This document shows positions 49,762-58,292 of a stretch of 64,000 nt of DNA, one piece after another. The position numbers were made by a program, and so were the translations under genes. Origin of the DNA: Bradyrhizobium erythrophlei (GTDB taxonomy: Bacteria > Pseudomonadota > Alphaproteobacteria > Rhizobiales > Xanthobacteraceae); contig NZ_LT670817.1 in assembly GCF_900129425.1 (NCBI RefSeq), positions 6,324,001 through 6,388,000 on the forward strand, given 5' to 3'. The notes beneath the pieces were generated by a model. That model did not search any database, was not told the origin of the DNA, and saw only the letters and a list, made by a program, of their open reading frames with translations. How positions within the stretch are numbered: position 1 is the first letter of the stretch; every line of letters starts with the position of its first letter.

Positions 49762-52188
49762 CTACGCCGTGTTTTGCTGGGTCGCCTTGCCTTGCAAGGC
49801 CTGCCAGATTTTGACCGGGGTCAGCGGCATATCGAGATGATCGACATTGAATTCCTTGAGCGCATCGACCACCGCATTGACAACGGCCGGAGGCGATCCG
49901 GTCGCCCCGGCCTCTCCGCATCCCTTTGCACCCAGAGGATTCGTCTGCGTCGGCGCGTCCTCGTAAAGCGTCACGTTGACCGGAGGCAGGTTATCGGCGC
50001 GGGGCAGGCAATAATCCATGAATGACGCGGTCCGGAGCTGGCCGCTGGCGTCGTAACTGGTGTTTTCGAGCAGCGCCTGGCCTATGCCCTGAACCACGCC
50101 GCCGATCACCTGGCCGCGCACGATCAATGGGTTGATGATGCGGCCGAAATCGTCCACGACCGTATAATTGGCGATACGCGCCACGCCGGTCGCCAAGTCG
50201 ATTTCGACCTCGCAGACGTGACAGCCGTTCGGATAGTTGAAATCCTCGCGCTCGTAACGTGCGGATTCGTCGAGACCCGGTTTTTCGCCCAGAGGCAATC
50301 GGGCGGGATCGAAGGAGGCCTTGACGACATCCAGGAACGAAACATTCCGGTCCGTGCCCGCGATACGGTATTCTCCGGGCTTGTAGTCGACGTCGTGTTC
50401 ATCCGCTTCGAGAAGATTGGAAGCAATGCGCTTGCCCTTTTCGATGATCGCTCGCGCGGCCAGCAGAACGGCGGTGCCGCCGAGCTGAAGCGAACGCGAA
50501 CCTCCGTGGCCGCCGCCCTCCGGCGTCGCATCGGTGTCGGCCTGACGGAATGCAATTTGATCCGGCGCGATCCCGAACTGCGCTGCGGCGATTTGGGAGA
50601 AAGTAGTCTCGTGCCCTTGCCCGTTGGATTGGGTTCCGACCGACAGTACCGCCCGCCCATCCTGCGCGAATTCGATCCTGGCGGCATCGGATGGCGGACC
50701 AAGGGTCGCCTCGAGGTAAAACGCCACGCCGATGCCGCGGCTGGCGTTCCGTTTCCTCGCCGCCTTCGCGCGCTTTGCGAATCCGCTTATATCGGCAAGC
50801 TCCGTCGCGCGCTCCATGACCGTCGTGAAATCGCCGACGTCGATTTTCCGTGCGAGCGCGGTCGAGTAGGGAAGCTGGCTTGGCTTGATCAGGTTGATCC
50901 GGCGCAATTTTATCGGCGAAATACCGGTGACGCGGGCCGCAACATCGATGGTGCGTTCCAGCAGATAGGTCGCTTCGGGTCGACCGGCTCCGCGATAGGC
51001 GTCGACCGGCACGGTATTGGTGAAAGCGGCGCGGACCTCCATCGAGATATTGGGAATAGTATATGCACCTCCGAGGACTGCCGCTGTCGGCAGGGTCGGA
51101 ATGAGGGCACCATTGGTGGACATGTATGCGCCGAGATTGGCAATGGTGTCGACAGCGAGGGCGACGAAACGTCCCGAGCTGTCAAGACCGAGTCGGACCG
51201 TCGAGACGAGATCGCGAGCATGCGCATCCGACACGAACGATTCACTGCGGTCGTTGATCCATTTGATCGAGCGCTGAAGCTTCTCGCCAGCAAACACCAT
51301 CATCGCGTGTTCAGGCTGCAGCTGGTTTTTACAGCCGAAGCCTCCGCCGACATCGTCCGCCTTGCACCGAAGCTTTTCCTTTGGCCAGCCGAAAAGCTCG
51401 CAGAGCAAGCCTTGGAAACCGAATGGATTTTGAATCGAGCCTGAAAGCGTCAAATTGCCGCTTTCGGAATCGCGTCGGACAGTGACGCCGCGTGTTTCCA
51501 TGGAATTCGGCACAATGCGATTATTCACAAGATCGAGCGTCACAACATGGGCAGCACCTGCGAGAGCCCTGCTGGTTTTCTCCGCATCTCCGACACGCCA
51601 GGTGAAAGCGAGATTCCCAGATACATTGTTCGGCCAGATCGTGGGTGCACCATGATCCAACGCATGCCGTGCATCGACAATACAATCGACCGGAGCGTAT
51701 TCGACACGGATGAGCTCAAGCGCGTCTTCCGCTTGTCGCGCCGTTTCCGCCACGATCATCGCGACGCATTCGCCGACATGCCGCACCCGCCCGATCGCCA
51801 ATCCCGGGCGGGGCGCGGTTGCAATCGGGGAGCCGTCAGCTTGATTGATCGACGGGCGCAGAGGCAGCCCTGAAAAGCCCTCACCTTGCCAATCTGCTCC
51901 CGTGAAGACAGCGACAACCCCTCGCGCCGCTCGGGCGGCAGAGGTGTCGATCGAACGGATTTCGGCATGGGCGTGCACTGATCGCAGAAAGACTGCGTGA
52001 AGAATATTCGGCCCACCAAAATCATCGACGTATTGGCCGGTGCCGGTAATAAACCGCCGATCTTCCAAGCGGGGCATCGGCTGACCAATTCCGAACTTGG
52101 CTAATGCACAGGGAACCTCGGTATCCGACAACAACGATCGATGTTTGGTTAGCATTCGATTTCCCGCAACTTGAAACACATCGACCAC
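49762..52188 (-). CDS. Xanthine-dehydrogenase-family molybdenum-binding subunit (form II CoxL-like), copy 2
   Basis: An 808-residue paralogue of the next gene, transcribed first. The start is the ATG at 52188 or 52155. It shows LEDRRFITGTGQYVDDFGGP, the active-site loop VDAYRGAGRPEATYLLERTI, GGGFGCKNQLQPEHAMMVFA for cofactor contact and GAKGCGEAGATGS near the C-terminus. It shares VNAVVDALKEFNVDHLDMPL-type endings with copy 1. Two large subunits in tandem without partners is unusual for this family. Confidence 0.88.
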   Translation of the reverse strand: MVDVFQVAGNRMLTKHRSLLSDTEVPCALAKFGIGQPMPRLEDRRFITGTGQYVDDFGGPNILHAVFLRSVHAHAEIRSIDTSAARAARGVVAVFTGADWQGEGFSGLPLRPSINQADGSPIATAPRPGLAIGRVRHVGECVAMIVAETARQAEDALELIRVEYAPVDCIVDARHALDHGAPTIWPNNVSGNLAFTWRVGDAEKTSRALAGAAHVVTLDLVNNRIVPNSMETRGVTVRRDSESGNLTLSGSIQNPFGFQGLLCELFGWPKEKLRCKADDVGGGFGCKNQLQPEHAMMVFAGEKLQRSIKWINDRSESFVSDAHARDLVSTVRLGLDSSGRFVALAVDTIANLGAYMSTNGALIPTLPTAAVLGGAYTIPNISMEVRAAFTNTVPVDAYRGAGRPEATYLLERTIDVAARVTGISPIKLRRINLIKPSQLPYSTALARKIDVGDFTTVMERATELADISGFAKRAKAARKRNASRGIGVAFYLEATLGPPSDAARIEFAQDGRAVLSVGTQSNGQGHETTFSQIAAAQFGIAPDQIAFRQADTDATPEGGGHGGSRSLQLGGTAVLLAARAIIEKGKRIASNLLEADEHDVDYKPGEYRIAGTDRNVSFLDVVKASFDPARLPLGEKPGLDESARYEREDFNYPNGCHVCEVEIDLATGVARIANYTVVDDFGRIINPLIVRGQVIGGVVQGIGQALLENTSYDASGQLRTASFMDYCLPRADNLPPVNVTLYEDAPTQTNPLGAKGCGEAGATGSPPAVVNAVVDALKEFNVDHLDMPLTPVKIWQALQGKATQQNTA

Positions 52189-52239
52189 ATCCGACGGTGC
52201 AAAAAGTAGCTACCTTAAGTAGACGGCTCTCTCAAGAAA

Positions 52240-52470
52240 AAGTTCGGAATCGGAAGAGCTAACGGGTCGCGCGAATGCGCGCCCGATGACAGGCTCCGCG
52301 AAGCAATCCAGAGCGCAGCAAAAAGAAAGAGTGGATTGCTTTGCTTCGCTCTCCCCCAAGAGGTCGTCATACCCCGCGCATGCGGGGTATCCAGTACGCT
52401 GCGGCTTATCGATTCAATCACTGGCGTCTCGGAGTACTGGATCGCTCGCTGGAGCCTGTCATCGGGCGGC
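52240..52470. repeat. Fragmented interspersed palindromic repeats
   Basis: Degenerate copies of the GCGAAGCAATCCA motif appear in both orientations (near 52297 and 52334). A separate hairpin ATACCCCGC-GCAT-GCGGGGTAT lies near 52370. There is no coding potential. This is a typical REP/BIME-like cluster between convergently arranged neighbourhoods. Confidence 0.6.
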
Positions 52471-52532
52471 GCGTCGCGCCGACCCGGTGGCGGGTGATGA
52501 CGGCTGGGGGCGCGGCGCGTTCGTTCTGCGAT

Positions 52533-52611
52533 CGTCATTGCGAGCGCAGCGAAGCAATCCACTCTTTCTTTGTGTTGCAGCATGGATTGCTTCGCTGCGC
52601 TCGCAATGACG
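52533..52611. repeat. Perfect 29-bp inverted repeat (REP-like hairpin)
   Basis: The left arm 52533-52561 starts CGTCATTGCGAGCGCAGCGA; the right arm 52583-52611 is its exact reverse complement; the loop is 21 bases. It matches the general REP type (TGCGAGCGxAGCGAAGCAATCC) common in Alphaproteobacteria. It could form a very stable RNA or DNA hairpin. Confidence 0.85.
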
Positions 52612-52619
52612 TGGACACA

Positions 52620-53110
52620 CCTTCGCGATCTCGCGGCGCGGCGCGCCCGAGGTTTGCCAAAAACATCCGCCCTGAAAACAGAGGGCGTGGGGAATGCCGG
52701 GCGCCCGATGCACCCGCAGCCTCGTGTGCGCTATTGGTAGCAAGTATGCACACGAGTATTCACAGCGAGCCATCGGAAATCACCCGACATTCCCGCACGC
52801 AATGGTTTACGGCTTATACCGTGCTCTCCCCGGTGATCGGCTTTCTTGCCACCGTCGTTACGCGGATTAATCCGCAAACTTGACACCAGCGTCGAGGCAT
52901 CAGGACCACACGTCTTCGCCGTCCGCTGCAAGCAACGCCCGTCAAGCGCGCCGCCGCGTCCACCGCATCCCGCCCCGCGTCCGTGACGTCGCGAGCCGCC
53001 CCTCTGAGTGGGACGGGACGGCGAGAGACATACAACCGATTTGGGTCTTCGGAAAACCAGAATATTTTTTCAAAAGGGGCTGGACACGAAATGACGAAGC
53101 ACGCCCGTCG
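52620..53110. repeat. Non-coding interspersed-repeat block
   Basis: About 490 bases with no intact gene. From memory, the run beginning CGCGCCCGAGGTTTGCCAAA and continuing through TGACACCAGCGTCGAGGCAT resembles a long intergenic repeat found many times in Bradyrhizobium-like genomes. The stretch 53111-53316 also holds nothing I recognise. A genome self-comparison would settle it. Confidence 0.4.
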
Positions 53111-53316
53111 GGCAAATCAGTCGACCTGTCCGCCGCAGAAGCGAACGCGGAAGGCATCCCCCACCATTGCTGCCGCCGCAATTTGCAACCGGCTTACGAG
53201 CCTCCACCGGACAGCATCTTGACCAGCCGAGACAGATAGTCCTCGCCTTCGTAGAATGATTTCACGAGAATCCGTTCGTCCGTCCGGGCAAGGACGTGAG
53301 GCTCACTGGGAGCCCG

Positions 53317-54387
53317 TCAAGAGAACAAGTGAACGATACCCAGGCTGATGAGTAACAACAAAAAGAGGGAAAGCGTTACGGCGGCCGTAACCTTGCCTCC
53401 GACGCGTCTGAGAACGCCGATATCGACACCCAGCCCGAGCGCCGCCATCGAAACGACCGTCAGCAGAGAGGCCACCCTCAGGATCGGCGCCGCAGCGGAT
53501 TCGGGCAATATTCCAAACGAGCGAAGCCCCGCCAGAACCAGGAAACCGATAATGAACCAGGGGATCAATTGAAGTGGCTTGAAGCGCTTCGACGCAACCG
53601 ATCCTTCTGCATCTTTCCGAAGCCCTCGCCCGAAAAGGGAGAAGCAGAGCACGATAGGCCCAAGGGTGAGAACACGCACCAATTTAACCAAGGTCCCGAT
53701 CTGGGTACTGATGAGGCCGACCGGTACAGTCGCTGCGAGGACCTGCGGAACTGCGTACACCGTCAGACCGGCAAGAATACCGTACTGGGTCGGCGAGAGC
53801 GCCAGCAAGGGAACCAAAAGCGGCAGACCGAGCACCATCACCACGCCGAGGACAGCCGTGAACGATATCGAGGACACGATGTCGTCGCCGTCAGCCCCGA
53901 TCACCGGCGCGATCGCCGCAATCGCCGAATTGCCGCAAACCGAATTGCCGCATGCCACCAGAATAGACAGCCGGACCGGCAGCCCGAGCAATCTGCCGAT
54001 GCCGTAACTGGCCGCCAGAATAACGGCGACGGTCCCAACGATCGCGGCGATCAGTGACAGGCCTGAAGCAGCTATCGCCGAGTAGCTGATGGTTGCGCCG
54101 AGCAGCACCACGGCGGTTTCGAGCAATTGTTTGGCGCTGAAGGCGATACCGGGGCGCCAGCGCGAATTCGGCTCCCACGCGGTTCGAATGGCCATCCCGA
54201 GCAGAATCGCGATGACCAGGGCTTCCAGATAAGGATGGCTGAAAACACGCTCTTCCAGGTACTGAACACCCACCGAAACCGCGGTGATGACGACGCTCAG
54301 GCCAATGCCGGGCATCAGACCACCGATGCGGGCAATGACGGCGCGCCAGCCCTTGTCCGTTGCAGCAGGCTTCTTTGGGGCAGGCAT
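53317..54387 (-). CDS. YeiH/UPF0324 family putative sulfate exporter
   Basis: A 356-residue inner-membrane protein with about ten transmembrane helices. Diagnostic segments are EALVIAILLGMAIRTAWEPN, GIAFSAKQLLETAVVLLGAT, ILVACGNSVCGNSAIAAIAP and LTVYAVPQVLAATVPVG. Relatives are found beside sulfonate-degradation genes, where they are proposed to export sulfate or sulfite. Here it follows a sulfite dehydrogenase module and is divergent from a LysR gene with an 89-base gap. Export of the sulfate made by SorAB is the expected role. Confidence 0.82.
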   Translation of the reverse strand: MPAPKKPAATDKGWRAVIARIGGLMPGIGLSVVITAVSVGVQYLEERVFSHPYLEALVIAILLGMAIRTAWEPNSRWRPGIAFSAKQLLETAVVLLGATISYSAIAASGLSLIAAIVGTVAVILAASYGIGRLLGLPVRLSILVACGNSVCGNSAIAAIAPVIGADGDDIVSSISFTAVLGVVMVLGLPLLVPLLALSPTQYGILAGLTVYAVPQVLAATVPVGLISTQIGTLVKLVRVLTLGPIVLCFSLFGRGLRKDAEGSVASKRFKPLQLIPWFIIGFLVLAGLRSFGILPESAAAPILRVASLLTVVSMAALGLGVDIGVLRRVGGKVTAAVTLSLFLLLLISLGIVHLFS

Positions 54388-54476
54388 ACCAAACTCCTAC
54401 GTGGGGGAGAAGATTATGCGCTAAAAGCTGGCCTTAAGGGAAATACCGGTTACATTTAGACCCATATGGACAAGTT

Positions 54477-55397
54477 ATGCCTCTGAACCTTCATTTGCTG
54501 CGCATGTTCACGACGGTGGTTCGAACCGGCAGTTTTTCGCGCGCGGCGGATGCTCTCCATATCAGCCAGCCGGCGATTTCGAAGGGGGTCAGGGACTTTG
54601 AGCTCCAGATCGGCTGCCGACTGCTGGACCGCATCCCAAAGGGCGTGCGTCCGACCCGCGAAGGCCTGGCCCTGATGCGCCATGCGGAAGCCCTGTTCGC
54701 GACTGAGCGCCAGGCCGAGGAAGAAATGCGCTCGCTTCGCGGGCTGGAGGAGGGCTCGCTGCGCATCGGCGCCAGTACCACGATCGCTTCCTACATGATC
54801 GCCGAATATCTCGGCATCTTTCACAACGCCTATCCCAACATCGATCTTCACATCATCAGCGCAAATACGAGCGAAATCGCCGACCTGACGATCGGACACG
54901 AGGTCGATATCGCACTGGTGGAAGGGCCGATCAGGGACGAAAACCTGATAGCGGAGCCGTGGCAAACCGACGTCATGGAACTGATCGTCGGCTCGCACCA
55001 CCCGTTTGCCGCCTCGAAGACACCGATTGCCGCCTCGGCCCTCGCATCCGAAACGCTGATTGTGCGCGAACCCGGATCGGGCTCGCGGGAGATCGTGACG
55101 AGAGCGCTGGCGGATCATGGCATAGAACCGCGCCGGACACTGGAAATCGGCAGTACCGAGGCGATCAAACAGGCCGTTGCGGTGGGTCTTGGTGTCTCAA
55201 TAGTCTCAAGGGCTGCTGTCAGCGATCAGGTCGCGCAGGGCCGATTGAAAATCATTTCTGTCCGGAACGTAGCCATCAAGCGGCAGTTGTGGCAGCTGAA
55301 GATACCGGGCCGGCTGGATGCGCCCGCCGCGGTCGTTTTCGAGCAAATCCTCAACGAGGTGCCCAGGCGCTTGTCTGTCGCCGGCACCTTATCCTAG
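54477..55397 (+). CDS. LysR-family regulator (CysB/YeiE-like)
   Basis: A 306-residue regulator. The N-terminal winged helix reads LHLLRMFTTVVRTGSFSRAA and LHISQPAISKGVRDFELQIG. The effector domain begins GSLRIGASTTIASYMIAEYL and contains DLTIGHEVDIALVEGPI and REPGSGSREIV, the latter typical of the YeiE/CysB-like group that senses sulfur compounds or sulfite. It is divergent from the YeiH-like exporter, its probable target. Its stop overlaps the stop of the small membrane protein gene by four bases. Confidence 0.88.
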   Translation: MPLNLHLLRMFTTVVRTGSFSRAADALHISQPAISKGVRDFELQIGCRLLDRIPKGVRPTREGLALMRHAEALFATERQAEEEMRSLRGLEEGSLRIGASTTIASYMIAEYLGIFHNAYPNIDLHIISANTSEIADLTIGHEVDIALVEGPIRDENLIAEPWQTDVMELIVGSHHPFAASKTPIAASALASETLIVREPGSGSREIVTRALADHGIEPRRTLEIGSTEAIKQAVAVGLGVSIVSRAAVSDQVAQGRLKIISVRNVAIKRQLWQLKIPGRLDAPAAVVFEQILNEVPRRLSVAGTLS

Positions 55398-55630
55398 GTG
55401 CCGAATACCGTTAGCGCGCTTCGCCCGAGGGCTTCGAGCTGCCAGAACTTGCCGGGAAGATCCGGGACAAAATAGACGGCTCGCGCCACCACGATCACGG
55501 CCACCAGCGACCAGAAAAGGCTGGTTCCGGCAAACGTAAGCCAGCTTGAGACGGGCCCTTGCGGCGCCGCAACGCGCGACTCATCGTATTTCACGGGCTC
55601 GCCGAAAGCCTCAAATCGCATCTCTTGCAT
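55394..55630 (-). CDS. Small single-helix membrane protein in the sulfite module
   Basis: A 78-residue protein from the ATG at 55630, which has GGAGG six bases upstream. The N-terminal 35 residues are polar and cytosolic (MQEMRFEAFGEPVKYDESRV). One strongly hydrophobic helix follows (SLFWSLVAVIVVARAVYFVP), then a short tail ending ALTVFGT. The family is not recognised. It lies 183 bases downstream of the cytochrome gene in the same direction, with a strong hairpin between. It might anchor or assist SorAB or the exporter. Confidence 0.6.
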   Translation of the reverse strand: MQEMRFEAFGEPVKYDESRVAAPQGPVSSWLTFAGTSLFWSLVAVIVVARAVYFVPDLPGKFWQLEALGRSALTVFGT

Positions 55631-55727
55631 TGCCGCCTCCGACGTTTCCGAACCGTTCAAACGGTGCGTACATATGTCGGCGGCCGGCGGCAGAAAGCAA
55701 AGGAACCGTGTTGGAAATTTACCCTCC

Positions 55728-55750
55728 GGGGGAGACTGTTATTCTCCCCC
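55728..55750 (-). other. Stem-loop between sorB and the small membrane gene
   Basis: GGGGGAGA (55728-55735) and TCTCCCCC (55743-55750) pair perfectly around a 7-base loop. No T-run follows on the minus strand, so partial attenuation or mRNA stabilisation is more likely than full termination. Confidence 0.5.
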
Positions 55751-55813
55751 ACAGGTTCAAAAGGGAACAACCGTTGTGCGACCGGTTGACACCCCCTGAA
55801 ACAGCCACCTTCC

Positions 55814-56140
55814 TCAATAAGTCGAGGCGAGGTAATCGACGATCCTGGGCACATCGGCCTCGTCGATCGGCGCACCATAGAGCTTGATCATTTTGGTCAC
55901 CTCGGCCTGCCAGAAGTCCTTCTTGTACTTCGGACCCTCGGGCTGGGTCTTGATGTAGTCGGCCGAGTGACATGCCGTGCAATTGTTCTGGGCGGCTTCA
56001 AGGTTAGGACCCGGTTTGAACGCCGCGGTTTCTTCGGGAAGCGTGTAGGAAACCGGCTTGGCGCTGGCCGCGACAAGACCGTAGCCGGCGATGGTCATCG
56101 CGACGAGGCTCGCAACAACGACGGGGGTCGATCGCTTCAT
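55814..56140 (-). CDS. sorB: Periplasmic monohaem cytochrome c (SorB-like)
   Basis: A 108-residue protein from the ATG at 56140 (GAGGAG upstream). A Sec signal (MKRSTPVVVASLVAMTIAGY, cleavage near ASA) is followed by one haem site, NNCTACHSADYIKTQ. The tail AEVTKMIKLYGAPIDEADVP offers the methionine axial-ligand candidate. It starts 11 bases after the molybdenum sulfite dehydrogenase gene. In SorAB enzymes the cytochrome accepts electrons from the Mo/haem subunit and passes them to the respiratory chain. Size and context support this assignment. Confidence 0.88.
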   Translation of the reverse strand: MKRSTPVVVASLVAMTIAGYGLVAASAKPVSYTLPEETAAFKPGPNLEAAQNNCTACHSADYIKTQPEGPKYKKDFWQAEVTKMIKLYGAPIDEADVPRIVDYLASTY

Positions 56141-56151
56141 CGTCATTCTCC

Positions 56152-57360
56152 TCAAGCCGCCGTGACGCGGACGGTTTCGACCACGTTGCGCAAATACCCT
56201 GCCGGATTCCACAGTGCTTCCATCGGCTGAGTCTTGCCGTCGTTGCTGGTCGCACGCACCTTCAACTCGTGCGCGCCTGCGGGAAGTTTCACCGGCAAAC
56301 TCCATTCGCGGAACGAATACTTGCTGAGCTCCTTGCCGAGGCGCGCCGACTCCCACGTTTTCCCGCCATCGGTTGAGACCGCAACATCCCTGATGCCGTT
56401 GCCGCTATCGAACGCGATGCCTTTCAAGGTGGTCCCGCCCGCTTTCAGGCTGGCGCCGTCGGCGACATTGGTGATGAAGGACCGGACGGTCAGCCGGTTG
56501 ATCGGGATCGTTGCCTTCGGCGCAGTGCCGGGCTCGACGCAATTGCAGTCATTGTCCGGAATTCGATACGCCGTCTTCATCCAGAAGCCGTCAAACACGC
56601 TGTCGACGACATTGATCTCGTTGAGGTGCTTGACCCAGTAGGTGCCGTAATAGCCGGGCACGATCAGCCGCAGCGGAAATCCATTGAGGAACGGCAAGTC
56701 CTGACCGTTCATGGAATAGGCCAGCATCACCTCGCCATCGCGCGCATGATCGATGTCGAGGGCCTTGGCGAAATCCGGGGTCCTGTCACTGACAGGACCG
56801 TCCATGCCGCCAAACACCACCTGCTTGGCGCTTGCCTGAACGCCGGCCTGGTCCAGCACCGCCTTCAGCGGAACGCCCTTCCATCGCGCATTGCCCATGG
56901 CGCCGTTGCCAAGCTGGCCTCCCGCAACCCGAGGCGTGAAAAATCCGCGGCTGTTACCGGAGCATTGATTGACGGCCACGAGTTCTACCGCCGGCATCTT
57001 CCTGATGTCGGCAAGCGACAACTTTACCGGTTTGTCCACTTTCCCCTTGATCTCCACCGAGAACTTGTCGGGGTCGATGTCGAGCGGCACGTCGGCCAAA
57101 TGGTACCGCACGAAGAATGCATCGTTCGGCGTGATAACGTTCTCATTGAACACCGCGAACGGCGTTTCCAGCTGCGGCGGCCGGCTGGTCAATCCGATCA
57201 TCGGACGCTTCTGCGGGTATTTGACGGTGGGCCGCTCCCCGTTTTCGAACGGCAACGTCACCTTATCCGCCGCGAAGCTGGCAAACGAAGATCCGCCGAC
57301 CGCGCCGCTTCCCGCGAGCAAGGCTGCTCCACCCTGCAGGACTGTTCTTCTGTTCATCAT
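56152..57360 (-). CDS. sorA: Sulfite dehydrogenase, molybdenum subunit (SorA/SorT-like)
   Basis: A 402-residue periplasmic molybdoenzyme of the sulfite-oxidase family. A Tat signal (MMNRRTVLQGGAALLAGSGA) exports it folded. The Mo-coordinating Cys is in VAVNQCSGNSRGFF, with FFVRYHLADVPL and VPGYYGTYWVKHL around the active site. The C-terminal dimerisation domain (GIAFDSGNGIRDVAVSTDGG) follows. It oxidises sulfite to sulfate, here the sulfite released by Xsc. It lies 59 bases after the SucD-like gene and is followed by its cytochrome partner, so pathway and detoxification are likely co-expressed. Confidence 0.92.
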   Translation of the reverse strand: MMNRRTVLQGGAALLAGSGAVGGSSFASFAADKVTLPFENGERPTVKYPQKRPMIGLTSRPPQLETPFAVFNENVITPNDAFFVRYHLADVPLDIDPDKFSVEIKGKVDKPVKLSLADIRKMPAVELVAVNQCSGNSRGFFTPRVAGGQLGNGAMGNARWKGVPLKAVLDQAGVQASAKQVVFGGMDGPVSDRTPDFAKALDIDHARDGEVMLAYSMNGQDLPFLNGFPLRLIVPGYYGTYWVKHLNEINVVDSVFDGFWMKTAYRIPDNDCNCVEPGTAPKATIPINRLTVRSFITNVADGASLKAGGTTLKGIAFDSGNGIRDVAVSTDGGKTWESARLGKELSKYSFREWSLPVKLPAGAHELKVRATSNDGKTQPMEALWNPAGYLRNVVETVRVTAA

Positions 57361-57419
57361 TGACTCTCTCCCTGTGGTGGCGCGCGAATCTTTCGGGGAA
57401 TAAACCGGTGACGGGGAAA

Positions 57420-58292
57420 TCAGGCGACGCGCGCTTGCGAAAGAAACGCGGTGATCTCGGCCGGTGTATCGGCAACCCTGACGCCTGCTTTTTCCAGCGC
57501 GGCCCGCTTCGAAGCATATCCGCCACGGCCGCCGGTCACGATCGCGCCTGCATGGCCCATCTTCTTGTCCGGCGGAGACGAACGTCCGGCGATGAAGGAG
57601 ACCACGGGTTTCTTCATCCCGCGGGCATATTCCGCCGCCTCTTCTTCCATCGCCCCGCCGATCTCGCCGACCAGAACAACGGCTTTTGTACGCTGGTCCC
57701 GATCGAGCGCCTCGAGCGCGTCACGCGTTGTGGTTCCGATAATCGGATCACCGCCGATGCCGACAAAGGCCGATTGGCCAAGGCCCGCGCGCGTGAGATT
57801 GAGGCACATCAGGGTTCCCAGACTGCCGCTGCGCGAAATCACGCCGATGTCGCCGGGCATGAAAATGTTGGGATTGTGACCCGGCATGATTCCGACAAAC
57901 CCTTCGCCCGGCGTCACGATGCCGGCCGTGTTGGGACCGACGATCCTGCTCTTCGATCCGCGGGCGCGGGCAAATATCTCCAGCACGTCGTGGCTCGGAA
58001 TGTGCTCCGTCAGCGTGACGATCGTGCCGACACCTGCATCGATGGCGTCGATGATGGCATCCTTCGCCATCGTCGGCGGGATGAAGATCACTGAAATGTC
58101 GCAAGGCGTGTGTTTGGCCGCCTCGACGGCGGAACGAAAAATCGGCACGCCGAGATGCGAATCGCCGGCGCGCTTGGGATTGACCCCGGCGACGACATCG
58201 GTGCCGCATTCCATCATTTTGGCTGCCCAAAACGAGCCTTGCTTCCCGGTGATTCCCTGAACAAGAACTTTTTGACCACGTCGATAGATCAT
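57420..58292 (-). CDS. Acyl-CoA synthetase (ADP-forming) alpha subunit, SucD-like
   Basis: A 290-residue CoA-binding alpha subunit of the succinyl-CoA synthetase family. KVLVQGITGKQGSFWAAKMM is the CoA-binding start, IVGPNTAGIVTPGEGFVGIM and GVISRSGSLGTLM are family motifs, and KKMGHAGAIVTGGRGGY carries the phosphorylated His. It overlaps the beta-subunit gene by four bases (ATGA). Its location between sulfite dehydrogenase and acylating sulfoacetaldehyde dehydrogenase indicates that the substrate is sulfoacetate, giving sulfoacetyl-CoA. A housekeeping sucCD would sit with TCA genes instead. The substrate is inferred. Confidence 0.85.
   Translation of the reverse strand: MIYRRGQKVLVQGITGKQGSFWAAKMMECGTDVVAGVNPKRAGDSHLGVPIFRSAVEAAKHTPCDISVIFIPPTMAKDAIIDAIDAGVGTIVTLTEHIPSHDVLEIFARARGSKSRIVGPNTAGIVTPGEGFVGIMPGHNPNIFMPGDIGVISRSGSLGTLMCLNLTRAGLGQSAFVGIGGDPIIGTTTRDALEALDRDQRTKAVVLVGEIGGAMEEEAAEYARGMKKPVVSFIAGRSSPPDKKMGHAGAIVTGGRGGYASKRAALEKAGVRVADTPAEITAFLSQARVA

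Noticed and set aside
47223..52188. Carbon monoxide dehydrogenase (CoxL form I)
   Set aside because: The active-site loops are AYRGAGR, not the AYxCSFR of true CO dehydrogenase, and the CoxM and CoxS partners are missing.
52240..53110. CRISPR array
   Set aside because: The repeats are inverted and of unequal type and spacing; there are no regularly spaced direct repeats with unique spacers and no cas genes.
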